This document shows, piece by piece, positions 32,772 through 43,544 of a DNA stretch of 64,000 nt. A program made the translations under genes and the position numbers. This stretch comes from Sinorhizobium medicae (GTDB lineage Bacteria; Pseudomonadota; Alphaproteobacteria; Rhizobiales; Rhizobiaceae), in the NCBI RefSeq assembly GCF_007827695.1, contig NZ_VITA01000005.1:1-64000 (forward strand). Reading direction: 5' to 3'. The number at the start of each line of letters is the position of its first letter. Position 1 is the stretch's first letter. The notes under the pieces were generated by a model. It was not told the DNA's origin. It saw nothing but the letters and a program-made list of their open reading frames with translations, and did not search any database.

Positions 32772-34307
32772 ATGGACAATATTGCCATCGAACTGCGTGG
32801 AATAGACAAGAGCTTCGGCCTGGTCCACGCCAACAGAAACATCAATCTTAAGGTTGGCAAGGGCACGATACACGGCATCATCGGTGAAAACGGTGCAGGA
32901 AAGTCGACGCTGATGTCGATCCTCTACGGCTTTTACCAGGCCGACCGTGGCGAGATCCTGGTCGACGGCAAGGCCGTTTCCATCCGCGACCCGAATGCCG
33001 CGATCTCCGTCGGCATCGGCATGGTCCATCAGCACTTCATGCTGGTCGAGAATTTCACCGTTCTCGAAAACGTCATGCTCGGCGCCGAGGACAGCCAGAT
33101 CCTCAACAAGGGCATCGCCAAGGCGAGGCAGGAGCTGAAGCGGCTCGAGAAGGAATATGCGCTCGAGGTCAACCCGGACGCCGTGATCGAAGAACTGCCG
33201 GTCGGTCTCCAGCAGCGTGTGGAAATCCTGAAGGCGCTTTATCGCAGGGCCGATATCCTTATCCTCGACGAGCCGACCGGCGTGCTGACGCCGCCGGAGG
33301 CCGACCACCTGTTCCGAATCCTCGACCAGCTCAAGGCGCAGGGTAAAACGATCATCCTCATAACCCATAAGCTGCGTGAGATCATGGCGGTCACCGACGA
33401 GGTTTCCGTCATGCGCCGCGGCGAGATGGTGGCGACACGGACGACCCGCGAAACCTCGGTCGAGGAACTTGCCGAGCTGATGGTCGGCCGCCGCGTACTG
33501 CTTCGCGTCGAAAAAGGCGAGAGCAAACCCGGCGACGTGAAGCTCGCCGTCAAGGGGCTGACGGTCAGGGACAGCCGCGGCGTGACGATGGTGGACGACG
33601 TCTCCCTGGAGGTCCGGGCGGGCGAAATCGTCGGCATCGCCGGTGTGGCCGGCAACGGCCAGTCGGAACTGCTCGAAGCGATCGCCGGCATCCGCAAGGC
33701 GGCCTTCGGAGCGGTTCTCCTGAACGGCGAGCCGGTAGACGTCAGGGGCCATGCGGACCCGGCCGAACTCAGGGAGCGCGGACTGGCGCATGTGCCGGAG
33801 GACCGGCATCACGTCGGGCTCGTGCTCAAATTCGAGGAGTGCGAGAACGCGATCCTCGGTTACCATCATGATCCGCGCTTCGCGAAGGGCATGTTCCTCG
33901 ACGTCGACGCGATCCGCAAGGATGCCGAGGAGAAGATTGCCAAATACGACATTCGCCCGCCGAATGCGCGGCTGAGGACGGCCAACTTTTCCGGCGGCAA
34001 CCAGCAGAAGGTCGTTCTTGCGCGAGAGATGGAACAGGATCCCGACGTCCTGATCATCGGTCAGCCGACCCGCGGCGTCGATGTCGGCGCGATTGAATTC
34101 ATTCACAAGCGGATCATCGAGATGCGCGACCAGGGCAAGGCCGTTCTGCTGGTGTCGGTCGAGCTCGACGAGATACGTTCTCTGTCCGACCGCATCCTGG
34201 TGATGTTTTCCGGGCGTGTCGTCGGCGAGCGCAGCCCCGAGGCGACCGAGGGCGAGCTCGGCCTGCTGATGGCCGGCGTCGAAGGCCGCAAGGAGGCTGC
34301 AGAATGA
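32772..34307 (+). CDS. Nucleoside ABC transporter, tandem ATPase subunit
   Basis: This is a 511-residue protein with two ABC domains, as in the nucleoside (BmpA-type) and ribose importers. The first Walker A is GENGAGKSTLMSILYG; the second domain has the weaker GVAGNGQSELLEAIAG. The signature NFSGGNQQKVVLAREMEQDP is in the second half. The ATG at 32772 is chosen over an in-frame TTG at 32715; neither has a strong ribosome site. It is followed by two permeases and three nucleoside salvage genes, which indicates purine and pyrimidine nucleoside uptake. A binding-protein gene, normally first in such operons, is absent here. Confidence 0.88.
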   Translation: MDNIAIELRGIDKSFGLVHANRNINLKVGKGTIHGIIGENGAGKSTLMSILYGFYQADRGEILVDGKAVSIRDPNAAISVGIGMVHQHFMLVENFTVLENVMLGAEDSQILNKGIAKARQELKRLEKEYALEVNPDAVIEELPVGLQQRVEILKALYRRADILILDEPTGVLTPPEADHLFRILDQLKAQGKTIILITHKLREIMAVTDEVSVMRRGEMVATRTTRETSVEELAELMVGRRVLLRVEKGESKPGDVKLAVKGLTVRDSRGVTMVDDVSLEVRAGEIVGIAGVAGNGQSELLEAIAGIRKAAFGAVLLNGEPVDVRGHADPAELRERGLAHVPEDRHHVGLVLKFEECENAILGYHHDPRFAKGMFLDVDAIRKDAEEKIAKYDIRPPNARLRTANFSGGNQQKVVLAREMEQDPDVLIIGQPTRGVDVGAIEFIHKRIIEMRDQGKAVLLVSVELDEIRSLSDRILVMFSGRVVGERSPEATEGELGLLMAGVEGRKEAAE

Positions 34308-35437
34308 GCACCCCTTATGCGAAACTCCCGGGATGGGTGGAATATGGCCTCATCCCGCTGATCAACCTTGCCGTCGCTTTTCTCGTCGCCGGTCTCGTCG
34401 TTCTTCTCGTCGGCGAAAACCCGCTTGAAGCCGCCTATCATCTCATCAATGGTGCTTTCGGCCGCGGCGAATATATCGGATTCACGCTCTATTACGCAAC
34501 GACCTTCATCTTCACCGGTCTCGCGGTGGCAGTCGCCTTTCATTCAGGGCTTTTCAATATAGGCGGCGAGGGTCAGGCCTATGTCGGGGGCATCGGTGTG
34601 GCGCTCGCTTGCCTCTGGCTCGATCAAATGATGCCCTGGTATGTGGTCTTTCCGCTGGCCATCGTCGGCTCCGTCTTCTTCGGCGCGCTCTGGGCGTTCC
34701 TGCCGGGCTGGCTGCAGGCCAGGCGCGGCAGCCATATCGTCATCACCACCATCATGTTCAATTTCATTGCATCGAGCCTGATGGTCTACCTTCTGACGCG
34801 GGTGCTGAAACCACTTGGCTCTATGGCGCCGCAGACGCGGACGTTCGCCGAGGGAGGGCAATTGCCGAAGCTCGACTGGCTGTTGTCGATCTTCGGGCTG
34901 AATATCGGTACGGCACCGTTCAACATCTCCTTCCTGCTGGCGCTGGCCGCAGCCTTCGCCGTATGGGTGCTGATCTGGCGCACCAGGCTCGGCTACGAAA
35001 TGCGCACCATGGGGCACAGCCCGTCGGCAGCACGTTACGCCGGTATCAGCGAAAGCCGCATCACCGTCGTCGCCATGATGATGTCCGGCGGCCTCGCCGG
35101 CATGATGGCGCTGAACCCGATCATGGGCGAGCAGTTCCGCATGCAGCTCGACTTCGTGCAAGGCGCGGGCTTCGTCGGCATCGCGGTGGCGCTGATGGGA
35201 CGCTCGCATCCGGGCGGCATCATCCCCGCCGCGATCCTCTTCGGCGTTCTCTATCAGGGCGGCGCCGAGATCGCCTTCGAGATGCCTTCGATCTCGAGGG
35301 ACATGATCGTGATCATCCAGGGTCTCGTCATTCTCTTTGCCGGCGCGCTCGAGAACATGTTCCGGCCGGCGATCACGCGCGTTTTCGCGGCGCGCGGCCA
35401 GCGCGCGGCTGCGCTCGTGCAGACCAAGGGAGCCTGA
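34304..35437 (+). CDS. Nucleoside ABC transporter permease 1
   Basis: This is a 377-residue permease of the BPD_transp_2 (ribose/nucleoside) family with about nine helices. GLFNIGGEGQAYVGGIGVALA is the conserved glycine-rich segment. The gene overlaps the ATPase gene by 4 bases (ATGA), so the two are translationally coupled. The C-terminal half ends VIIQGLVILFAGALENMFRP, characteristic of the family. It forms a heterodimer with the next permease. Confidence 0.9.
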   Translation: MSTPYAKLPGWVEYGLIPLINLAVAFLVAGLVVLLVGENPLEAAYHLINGAFGRGEYIGFTLYYATTFIFTGLAVAVAFHSGLFNIGGEGQAYVGGIGVALACLWLDQMMPWYVVFPLAIVGSVFFGALWAFLPGWLQARRGSHIVITTIMFNFIASSLMVYLLTRVLKPLGSMAPQTRTFAEGGQLPKLDWLLSIFGLNIGTAPFNISFLLALAAAFAVWVLIWRTRLGYEMRTMGHSPSAARYAGISESRITVVAMMMSGGLAGMMALNPIMGEQFRMQLDFVQGAGFVGIAVALMGRSHPGGIIPAAILFGVLYQGGAEIAFEMPSISRDMIVIIQGLVILFAGALENMFRPAITRVFAARGQRAAALVQTKGA

Positions 35438-35439
35438 TC

Positions 35440-36411
35440 ATGGATTTTCTTCACGTTCTCTTCGTGCTCCTGGAATCGACGATCCGCGTCTCCGTGCCTC
35501 TGGTGTTCGCGGCGCTTGCCGGCCTCTTCACCGAGCGCGCCGGCGTCTTCGACATCGGGCTGGAAGGCAAGATGCTTGGTGCGGCCTTTGCCGCCGGTGC
35601 GGCGGCGGCAGTCACGCAATCGGTTTGGGTCGGGCTCGTTGCGGCCGTCCTCGTTTCGGTGGCTCTGTCGCTGGTCCATGGCTATGCTTCGATCACCCAG
35701 CGCGGCAACCAGATCGTTTCCGGCGTCGCGATCAACTTCATCGTCGCCGGGTCCACCGTTATCCTGGGCGAAGCCTGGTTCCGGCAGGGCGGCCGGACGC
35801 CGGCCCTTGCCGAAGGGGCGCGATTCCAGACGATCAATTTTCCGGGTGCCGACGCGGTCCGCGAAATTCCGGTCCTCGGACCTGTCTATGCGGACCTCCT
35901 GTCCGGCCATTTCCTGCTCACCTATCTGGCCTTCGCAATGGTGCCGTTCAGCTGGTGGATTCTCTATCGCACCCGTTTCGGCCTGAGACTGCGTGCCGTC
36001 GGCGAGAATCCGGGCGCCGTCGACACCGCCGGAATCTCGGTGATCTGGCTCAGATATCGCGCTGTCATCTGCTGCGGCATTCTCTGCGGCTTTGCCGGCG
36101 CCTATCTCTCGCTTGCGATGACGGCGGGCTTCGTCAAGGGCATGACGGCGGGCAAGGGCTATATCGCGCTCGCGGCGCTCATCTTCGCAAAATGGCGCCC
36201 GCTCAACATAATGTTCGCCTGCCTGCTCTTCGGCTTCCTCGACGCGCTCGCCATCCGTCTGCAAGGCACGCCCCTGCCGCTTATCGGCCAGGTTCCGGTA
36301 CAGCTCATGCAGGCACTGCCCTATATCCTCACCGTCGTTCTGCTTGCCGGATTTATCGGCAAGGCCATTCCGCCCAAGGCGGGCGGCGTACCCTATGTGA
36401 AGGAGCGCTAA
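35440..36411 (+). CDS. Nucleoside ABC transporter permease 2
   Basis: This is a 323-residue permease with about eight helices and the family motif GVFDIGLEGKMLGAAFAAG. The ATG at 35440 is two bases after the previous stop codon. The frame is open far upstream (to 34609), but that stretch merely overlaps permease 1. GLRLRAVGENPGAVDTAGISV is the loop expected to contact the ATPase. It completes the membrane part of the nucleoside importer. Confidence 0.9.
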   Translation: MDFLHVLFVLLESTIRVSVPLVFAALAGLFTERAGVFDIGLEGKMLGAAFAAGAAAAVTQSVWVGLVAAVLVSVALSLVHGYASITQRGNQIVSGVAINFIVAGSTVILGEAWFRQGGRTPALAEGARFQTINFPGADAVREIPVLGPVYADLLSGHFLLTYLAFAMVPFSWWILYRTRFGLRLRAVGENPGAVDTAGISVIWLRYRAVICCGILCGFAGAYLSLAMTAGFVKGMTAGKGYIALAALIFAKWRPLNIMFACLLFGFLDALAIRLQGTPLPLIGQVPVQLMQALPYILTVVLLAGFIGKAIPPKAGGVPYVKER

Positions 36412-36412
36412 T

Positions 36413-36457
36413 GCATGTCGCCCGGAAGTGTGCAGCGGTTCCGGGATGACGACATGC
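36413..36457. repeat. Palindromic intergenic element between permease and cdd
   Basis: GCATGTCG and CCCGGAA (36413-36427) pair with TTCCGGG (36439-36445) and CGACATGC (36450-36457), giving a long imperfect stem around GTGTGCAGCGG. The left half recurs at 42119-42144. It matches my recollection of a short dispersed palindrome common in Sinorhizobium and Agrobacterium intergenic regions. Lying inside an operon, it probably forms an RNA hairpin that affects the expression of cdd and the genes after it. Confidence 0.7.
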
Positions 36458-36477
36458 ACAACAATAAGGAATGCCCC

Positions 36478-36873
36478 ATGTCGAAGGACGAACTCTTTGT
36501 CGCGGCGCGCGAAGCCATGGCAAAGGCGCATGCGCCCTATTCGAAGTTTCCGGTCGGCGCCGCCATTCGCGCCGAGGACGGCAAGATCTATACGGGCGCG
36601 AACATCGAGAACCTGTCCTTTCCGGAAGGCTGGTGCGCCGAGACCACCGCGATCAGCCACATGGTGATGGCCGGCCAGCGCAAGATCACGGAAGTGGCAG
36701 TGGTTGCCGAGAAGCTCGCGCTCTGCCCGCCCTGCGGCGGCTGCCGCCAGCGCCTGGCGGAATTTTCCGGCGCCAGCACCCGCATCTATCTCTGTGACGA
36801 GACGGGGATCAGGAAGACGCTGGCGCTCTCCGATCTTCTGCCGCACAGCTTCGAGACGGAGATCCTCGGATGA
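36478..36873 (+). CDS. cdd: Cytidine deaminase
   Basis: This is a 131-residue protein, the size of the small tetrameric cytidine deaminases. The zinc site is complete: Cys53 with the catalytic Glu55 in GWCAETTAI, and CPPCGGCRQ with Cys86 and Cys89. YSKFPVGAAI is the usual N-terminal substrate loop. It converts cytidine and deoxycytidine to uridine and deoxyuridine. The ATG at 36478 follows AAGGA. The stop overlaps the punA start (ATGA). It feeds the deoA and punA phosphorylases that follow. Confidence 0.93.
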   Translation: MSKDELFVAAREAMAKAHAPYSKFPVGAAIRAEDGKIYTGANIENLSFPEGWCAETTAISHMVMAGQRKITEVAVVAEKLALCPPCGGCRQRLAEFSGASTRIYLCDETGIRKTLALSDLLPHSFETEILG

Positions 36874-37667
36874 CGGCGGCGGCAGAGTTCCTCAAGGGTA
36901 AACTCGGAGCGCTTGCGCCCCGCTACGCAATCGTGCTCGGTTCCGGTCTCGGTGCGCTCGTCGACGCAGTGGCCGACCCGCTGCGTATTCCCTATGCGGA
37001 GATACCGGGCTTCCCGGTGAGTGGCGTTTCCGGCCATGCCGGCACGTTCGTCGCGGGCAGGATCGGCGGTACTCCGGTCGCTGTGCTTTCCGGCCGGGCG
37101 CACTATTACGAGCGCGGCGACGCAAACGCCATGCGCGTGCCGATAGAGACGCTGAAGCGGATCGGCGTCGACAACTTGATCCTTACCAATTCGGCCGGGT
37201 CGCTGCGCGAAGACATGCCGCCGGGCTCCGTGATGCGGATCGCCGATCACATCGCCTTTGCCGGTGCCAATCCGCTGATCGGCGTGGAGAGCGACGCGCG
37301 TTTCGTGGGCATGACCAATGCATACGACGCGGCGCTGGCTGTCGGGATGGAGGAGACCGCCGAGCGCCTCGGCATTCCGCTCGCGCGCGGCGTCTATATG
37401 TGGTTCTCCGGGCCAAGCTTCGAAACGCCGGCCGAAATCCGCATGGCACGTATTTTAGGCGCCGATGCTGTCGGCATGTCCACGGTGCCGGAGGTCATTC
37501 TCGCCCGGTTTTTCGGCATCAGGGTTGCCGCCGCCTCCGTCATCACCAATTTCGCTGCCGGAATGACCGGGGCCGAGCTCAGCCATGAAGAAACCAAGGA
37601 AATGGCGCCGCTTGGCGGCACGCGCCTGGCGGCCATCCTGAAGGAAATGGTCGCGAGCGAAGGCTGA
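36870..37667 (+). CDS. punA: Purine-nucleoside phosphorylase (PNP type I)
   Basis: This is a 265-residue phosphorylase. The phosphate loop is VLGSGLGALV; other family blocks are GHAGTFVAGRIGG, LTNSAGSL, YMWFSGPSFETPAEIR (nucleoside binding) and MSTVPEVILARFFG. It splits inosine and guanosine (and deoxy forms) with phosphate to a base and (deoxy)ribose-1-P. It overlaps cdd by 4 bases and runs directly into deoA. Confidence 0.92.
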   Translation: MTAAAEFLKGKLGALAPRYAIVLGSGLGALVDAVADPLRIPYAEIPGFPVSGVSGHAGTFVAGRIGGTPVAVLSGRAHYYERGDANAMRVPIETLKRIGVDNLILTNSAGSLREDMPPGSVMRIADHIAFAGANPLIGVESDARFVGMTNAYDAALAVGMEETAERLGIPLARGVYMWFSGPSFETPAEIRMARILGADAVGMSTVPEVILARFFGIRVAAASVITNFAAGMTGAELSHEETKEMAPLGGTRLAAILKEMVASEG

Positions 37668-38984
<1,317 letters not shown>

Positions 38985-39014
38985 CCGGATGAAGCGCGCC
39001 GTTATCCGGCAGCG

Positions 39015-39644
39015 CTACTTCGTTCCGTACATGCGGTCGCCGGCATCCCCAAGACCTGGAACGATATAGCCCAACTCGTTGAGGTGGCTGTCGATCGAGG
39101 CCGTGAAGATCGGCACGTCCGGATGTACGCCCTGGAAGTTGCGGATGCCCTCGGGAGCCGCAAGGAGGCAGAGGAAACGGATGTTCCGCGCACCACGCTC
39201 TTTGAGTTTCTCGACCGCTGCGATCGAAGAGTTGCCGGTGGCGAGCATCGGGTCGACGACGATGACGAGGCGTTCGTTGATGTTGTCCGGCGCCTTGAAA
39301 AAATATTCGACCGCCTGCAGCGTCTCGTGGTCCCTGTAGACGCCGATATGCGCAACGCGTGCCGAGGGGACCAGTTCGAGCATGCCCTCGAGCAGGCCGT
39401 TGCCGGCGCGCAGGATCGAAGCGAAGACAAGCTTCTTGCCCTCGAGCACCGGCGCGTCCGTTTCCTCCAGAGGCGTCTCGATCCGCTCCGTCGTCAATTC
39501 CAGATCGCGTGTGACCTCGTAACAGAGCAGCGTCGATATTTCCTTGAGCAGCCGGCGGAAGCCCGCAGTCGACGTTTCCTTCTTGCGCATGATGGTCAGC
39601 TTGTGCTGCACCAGCGGATGACCGATCACCGTTACGCCGTCCAT
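39015..39644 (-). CDS. upp: Uracil phosphoribosyltransferase
   Basis: This is a 209-residue enzyme of the standard Upp length. [20 protein letters not shown] and the PRPP loop [20 protein letters not shown] are diagnostic; the C terminus [11 protein letters not shown] is also conserved. It converts uracil and PRPP to UMP, salvaging the base released by DeoA. The start at 39644 follows AAGGTGAG. It is the last gene of the leftward deoB-add-upp series, with a 162-base gap after add. Confidence 0.95.
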   Translation of the reverse strand: MDGVTVIGHPLVQHKLTIMRKKETSTAGFRRLLKEISTLLCYEVTRDLELTTERIETPLEETDAPVLEGKKLVFASILRAGNGLLEGMLELVPSARVAHIGVYRDHETLQAVEYFFKAPDNINERLVIVVDPMLATGNSSIAAVEKLKERGARNIRFLCLLAAPEGIRNFQGVHPDVPIFTASIDSHLNELGYIVPGLGDAGDRMYGTK

Positions 39645-39806
39645 GGCTCACCTTCTCCGCGAAAATTGGCTATCCACCCTCTTTTCCATGGAAAGGGCGG
39701 GGGCTGCAAGGGTGTAGGTGGAAGTTGATGGCAGATGGCGCTCCTATTCCCCCGCCGACACCTTCTTCCGTTTTGAGCGGCGAGGGCGAGGCCAATCGCC
39801 CGGCAA

Positions 39807-40781
39807 TCAGATGTGCAACGCAGCCAGCAGCCTCTCTCGCGTCGGCTCGTCCACGAAGGCGGCTTCGAGCGCCGTTCTCGTCATCCGGTCGATCTCGCCG
39901 TCGGAGAATCCCATGGCGTGGGCGGCGATCTCGTATTCCTGCGCCAGCGAGGTATGGAAGAAGGGGGGATCGTCGGAGTTGAGCGTCACGCGGACGCCGG
40001 CGTCGTAAAGCCGCCGCAGCGGATGCGAGGGGAAATCCGGAAACACCTTCAACGCGATATTCGAGCCGGGGCAGACTTCGAGCACCACGCCCTCATCGGC
40101 AAGCCGCCTGACGAGGTCCGTGTCCTCGATCGCCCGGACACCGTGACTGATCCGGGCGGGGCGGACGTGGTCCAGAGCGTCGCGCACGCTGAAGGCGCCG
40201 GAAAGCTCGCCGGCGTGAATGGTCAGGCCGAGACCGGCATCGCGGACGATGTCGAAGGCACGGGAAAATTCAGCCACGCTATGCATGCGCTCCTCGCCGG
40301 CCAGGTTGAAACCGGTGACGAGCGGATGCCGATGCGAGGCTGCATATTCCGCGGTCCTGACGACTGCTTCCGGGCCGAGGTGCCGGATGCCGGTGATCAG
40401 CATGCGGGATTCGATCCCCTTTCTGGCCTTCGCGGCTTCCATGCCGGCGGCCAGCCCCTCGAGATATGCATCTGCCCCGAGGCCGACCGTGTTGCCGTGG
40501 TCGGGCGAGACGATGATCTCGCTATAGATCGTGCCGGCTTCTGCAAGCTCCGTCAGATAGGCCTCGGCGAGAAGCGCATAATCCCCCTCGGTGCGAAACA
40601 GCGAAGCCACGGCATCGTAGCACTTCACGAAGCTGGTGAAATCCTCCCAGACATAGGCACCGTCCCGGATGATTGTGCCGGTATCGACGCCGTATTTCCG
40701 AGCCTGTCTCACCGCCAGTTCCGGCGGCGTCGCGCCTTCGATGTGGCAGTGCAGCTCTGCCTTCTTCAGATGAGCGGTCAA
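39807..40781 (-). CDS. add: Adenosine deaminase
   Basis: This is a 324-residue metal-dependent deaminase. [14 protein letters not shown] gives the first two histidine ligands, [17 protein letters not shown] the third and the catalytic Glu, [11 protein letters not shown] the next His, and [14 protein letters not shown] the Asp pair. It turns adenosine and deoxyadenosine into inosine and deoxyinosine, the substrates of PunA. It starts with TTG at 40781, placed behind GGAGGAG and overlapping the deoB stop codon by four bases (TTGA), a coupling arrangement. Confidence 0.92.
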   Translation of the reverse strand: MTAHLKKAELHCHIEGATPPELAVRQARKYGVDTGTIIRDGAYVWEDFTSFVKCYDAVASLFRTEGDYALLAEAYLTELAEAGTIYSEIIVSPDHGNTVGLGADAYLEGLAAGMEAAKARKGIESRMLITGIRHLGPEAVVRTAEYAASHRHPLVTGFNLAGEERMHSVAEFSRAFDIVRDAGLGLTIHAGELSGAFSVRDALDHVRPARISHGVRAIEDTDLVRRLADEGVVLEVCPGSNIALKVFPDFPSHPLRRLYDAGVRVTLNSDDPPFFHTSLAQEYEIAAHAMGFSDGEIDRMTRTALEAAFVDEPTRERLLAALHI

Positions 40782-41998
40782 ATGAGGCTCCTCCCATGCG
40801 GGCCGGGGTCAATTCCGAGATGACTTGCAACGGTTTCACCGATATGTGCGAAGCTCCCGACAATACCGACGGAGCGGCTCCGAAGCGTCGGTCCGAACAT
40901 CAGAACGGGCACGCGCTCGCGGGTGTGGTCGGTGCCGCGCCAGGTCGGGTCGCAGCCATGGTCGGCAGTCAGGATGACCATGTCGCCGGGCTTCAGGCGG
41001 CGGTCGAGATCGGGAAGGCGTGCATCGAAGGCTTCGAGCGCTGCGGCATAGCCGGCCACGTCGCGGCGATGACCGTAGAGCATATCGAAATCGACGAAAT
41101 TGGTGAAGATGAGCGCGCCGTCCTCGGCCTCGTCGATCGCCGCCAGGCTTGCGTCGAACAGAGCCATGTTGCCGTTGGCCTTGGTAAGCCTGGTTACACC
41201 CTGATGCGCGAAGATGTCGGCGATCTTGCCGATTGCGTGCACTGTTCGCCCGGCCTCCTTCAGTCGGTCGAGAACGGTCGGTGCCGGCGGCAGCACCGAA
41301 TAATCCCGCCGATTGCCGGTGCGCGTGAAGCTGCCCGGATCGCTGCCGACGAACGGGCGAGCGATCACACGGCCGATATTGTACTCGTCGACGAGCCGGC
41401 GGACGACCGCGCAAAGGTCCTGCAGACGCTCCAGACCGAAGGTCTGTTCGTGTGCGGCAATCTGAAAGACCGAGTCCGACGAGGTATAGCAGATCGGCTT
41501 GCCGGTCCGCATATGCTCTTCGCCGAGACGCGCGATGATATCGGTGCCCGAGGCATGGCAATTGCCGAGAATGCCGGGCACGTCGCCCTCGCGACAGATC
41601 GCCTCGACGAGTTCGGGAGGGAAGGCGTCGCCGTCCGCGGGGAAATAGCCCCAGTCGAAGGTCACCGGCGTGCCGGCGATTTCCCAATGGCCGGACGGCG
41701 TGTCCTTGCCGCGCGAGACTTCACTGGCGGCGCCGTAGACGCCGTAAACGCGCTCCGGCAGCGCCATGCCGGCGGGCAGCCGACCGGTCGCCAGCCGCGC
41801 CGCATGCATGAGGCCCAGCGCTGACATGTTTGGCAGATTGAGCGGCCCTTCCCTGAGGCCCGCCCGGTCGGCGGCCCCGGCCGCGCAGAATTCCGCTATG
41901 TGTCCGAGCGTATCGGCGCCGAGATCGCCGAAAGCCCCCGCGTCCGGCGCATTGCCGATGCCGAAGGAATCGAGGACGAAAAGGAAGGCGCGCGCCAT
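40778..41998 (-). CDS. deoB: Phosphopentomutase
   Basis: This is a 406-residue metalloenzyme of the alkaline-phosphatase superfamily. [19 protein letters not shown] holds the first metal Asp, [13 protein letters not shown] the phospho-acceptor Thr, and the C-terminal [19 protein letters not shown] the second metal set. It interconverts (deoxy)ribose-1-P and 5-P, linking PunA and DeoA to central metabolism. The start MARAFLF at 41998 is preferred to the open frame reaching 42115, which has no ribosome site or homology. It is the first gene of the leftward run. Confidence 0.95.
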   Translation of the reverse strand: MARAFLFVLDSFGIGNAPDAGAFGDLGADTLGHIAEFCAAGAADRAGLREGPLNLPNMSALGLMHAARLATGRLPAGMALPERVYGVYGAASEVSRGKDTPSGHWEIAGTPVTFDWGYFPADGDAFPPELVEAICREGDVPGILGNCHASGTDIIARLGEEHMRTGKPICYTSSDSVFQIAAHEQTFGLERLQDLCAVVRRLVDEYNIGRVIARPFVGSDPGSFTRTGNRRDYSVLPPAPTVLDRLKEAGRTVHAIGKIADIFAHQGVTRLTKANGNMALFDASLAAIDEAEDGALIFTNFVDFDMLYGHRRDVAGYAAALEAFDARLPDLDRRLKPGDMVILTADHGCDPTWRGTDHTRERVPVLMFGPTLRSRSVGIVGSFAHIGETVASHLGIDPGPHGRSLI

Positions 41999-42118
41999 GA
42001 AACACCTTGTCCGACCCGGCGCGCGCGTGGGGAACGGCGAGCCGGCGCTATTAAGATTTTCGCGGCCGTCGCCGCACAATCCGGCAGGAATAGCGCGCCG
42101 TTTTATCCATTGCAATTG

Positions 42119-42144
42119 ATGTATGTCGCCCGGCAGTGTGCAGC
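42119..42144. repeat. Half copy of the palindromic element seen at 36.4 kb
   Basis: This stretch repeats the left part of the 36413-36457 element (ATGTCGCCCGG, one differing base, then AGTGTGCAGC) but continues into unrelated sequence, so it lacks the complementary half. It lies in the 171-base gap between deoB and the TadE-like gene, which has no gene of its own. Confidence 0.6.
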
Positions 42145-42169
42145 AGGTGCGAGGGCCCCGGGAAGGGCC

Positions 42170-42754
42170 TCAGCAGTCCGTGCATTTGATGGTCGTGCCG
42201 AAGCGCTGACGATAGTAGGAGGTCCGGGAAAGGGGGATCATGGCGCCGGCGTCCGAGCCGAACAGGGAAAGCTGATGGTTCACGACGAGTTCCGTTCGCA
42301 CGACGAAGGCATTCACCGCGTCGAGATCGGCCGGAACGCTGACGACCGAATTGAGTGCGTAGGGAACCGTGGCGCTATTGCTCGCATCCGACCAGGCCCG
42401 GGACCAGGCGACCCTGCCTTCCGTCGTACCGTCCACCTGTATGCCGGTGATTTTGAGCTCGTAGTCGGAGCTGTCATAGGGCACCAACATGTTTTTAGCG
42501 ACGTTCCGCATATCGTCCAGAAAGGCCTTGTTCACCTGCTGCCCGGTGGTGACGATATCGCTCACCGCACTCGAGGCGCGCGACACCTTTCTCGCGACGG
42601 TGAAGCCGAGCGAAAGCTCGAAGGCGCCGATATAGGCGGCAATCAGAAGCGGCGCGACAATGGCGAATTCCACGGCACCGGCGCCGCGCCGATCCCGCAG
42701 CAGACGGCGAAGGGTACGGAACGGCGACTGTCTACGCGCATGCATGCACCCCAT
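42170..42754 (-). CDS. TadE-like pilus assembly pseudopilin (1)
   Basis: This is a protein of about 194 residues with the TadE layout: a short basic N terminus, then DRRGAGAVEFAIVAPLLIAAYIGAFELS, a prepilin-like hydrophobic helix with Glu at position +5 after a likely Gly/Ala cleavage site, then a soluble domain ending in CTDC. TadE-like pseudopilins are processed by the TadV/CpaA peptidase and are needed for Flp pilus assembly. ATG 42754 is favoured by GAGG 5 bases upstream; 42775 is an alternative overlapping the preceding gene. Paired with a second TadE-like gene. Confidence 0.82.
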   Translation of the reverse strand: MGCMHARRQSPFRTLRRLLRDRRGAGAVEFAIVAPLLIAAYIGAFELSLGFTVARKVSRASSAVSDIVTTGQQVNKAFLDDMRNVAKNMLVPYDSSDYELKITGIQVDGTTEGRVAWSRAWSDASNSATVPYALNSVVSVPADLDAVNAFVVRTELVVNHQLSLFGSDAGAMIPLSRTSYYRQRFGTTIKCTDC

Positions 42755-42761
42755 GGCGACC

Positions 42762-43376
42762 TCAATAGTTTTCATTGCGGAACGTCGCCGTTGCGACCAT
42801 CAGATAATCGCGCGGCATGCTCTCGCCGGCCGATCTCAGCTTGGTCACCAGGGGACGCACGAGATCGGTGATCACCGTCCAGCGGTAATAGGCGCGCACC
42901 ATGGTGTAGTCGTTCGGTCCTCCGGGTGCGAAGGTGAAGCCGCTGGTGTCGAGATCGGAACCTATTCGCGGAACTGCCTGCGGAAAGGCGCCGAGGTCCT
43001 CGGGGAGTTCTCGGACGTCGAGATAGAGCTTCGAAGGTTGCGTCGCCTCGGTCGCCGAGCAGGTCATCATGACCGCGATTTCCTCGCAGAAGGCCTGGCG
43101 GAACTGAGCCTCGGTCATGAAGCCGTCCTTGCCTGCCTCGGTGGTGATGTCGCCAGTGCGGATCCTGCGCGCCAGCGTATCCGTCGCATTGGCGAGCAAC
43201 TGCTCTCCGGCAAAGGCGACGAATGTTTCGATCGAGGCGAAGACGACGATGAAGAAGGGGAGCGCCAGAATGGCGAATTCGATCGCGGTCGCACCTTCAC
43301 GATCGCCGATCAGGCGCCGAAAGGGGCCGCGCGGCGAGCGCGTCGGGGAGGTGGATGCTGTCTTTCCGATCGACAT
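42762..43376 (-). CDS. TadE/TadG-like pilus assembly pseudopilin (2)
   Basis: This is a 204-residue protein with IGDREGATAIEFAILALPFFIVVFASIE as the prepilin-like helix: cleavage would fall at Gly-Ala with Glu at +5, as in Flp-type pseudopilins. The remaining domain has a cysteine pair and no von Willebrand domain, so it is TadE-like rather than full-length TadG. It immediately precedes the other TadE-like gene, transcribed together and away from pilA. Confidence 0.82.
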   Translation of the reverse strand: MSIGKTASTSPTRSPRGPFRRLIGDREGATAIEFAILALPFFIVVFASIETFVAFAGEQLLANATDTLARRIRTGDITTEAGKDGFMTEAQFRQAFCEEIAVMMTCSATEATQPSKLYLDVRELPEDLGAFPQAVPRIGSDLDTSGFTFAPGGPNDYTMVRAYYRWTVITDLVRPLVTKLRSAGESMPRDYLMVATATFRNENY

Positions 43377-43422
43377 CGCGCCGTTCCGTCATATCACTGG
43401 TTGGCGCAATGTAAGCAGTGAC

Positions 43423-43444
43423 TGTTGAAGAATTGTTTTCAACA
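43423..43444. promoter_or_regulatory. Inverted repeat upstream of the TadE-like genes
   Basis: TGTTGAA (43423-43429) and TTCAACA (43438-43444) are perfect arms around eight bases, 47 bases from the start of the first TadE-like gene. It could be an operator or, read from the small secretin-domain gene at 43545, a transcription-end hairpin, although the usual U-run is lacking. Confidence 0.4.
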
Positions 43445-43544
43445 ACCCAAAAAATCTTAGTGGTTTGGATCGACCCTTGGGCCTCGGACGAAGCTCCTAT
43501 CCGGCTGCCGATGCCCGCAAGCGGAGACGGGGTAGACAGGCGCC

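Noticed and set aside
34609-35439. Upstream extension of permease 2 of the nucleoside transporter
   Set aside because: The frame is open but overlaps permease 1 entirely; ATG 35440 gives a normal-length permease.
41999-42115. N-terminal extension of phosphopentomutase
   Set aside because: The residues are not related to DeoB, and the MARAFLF start matches the family N terminus.
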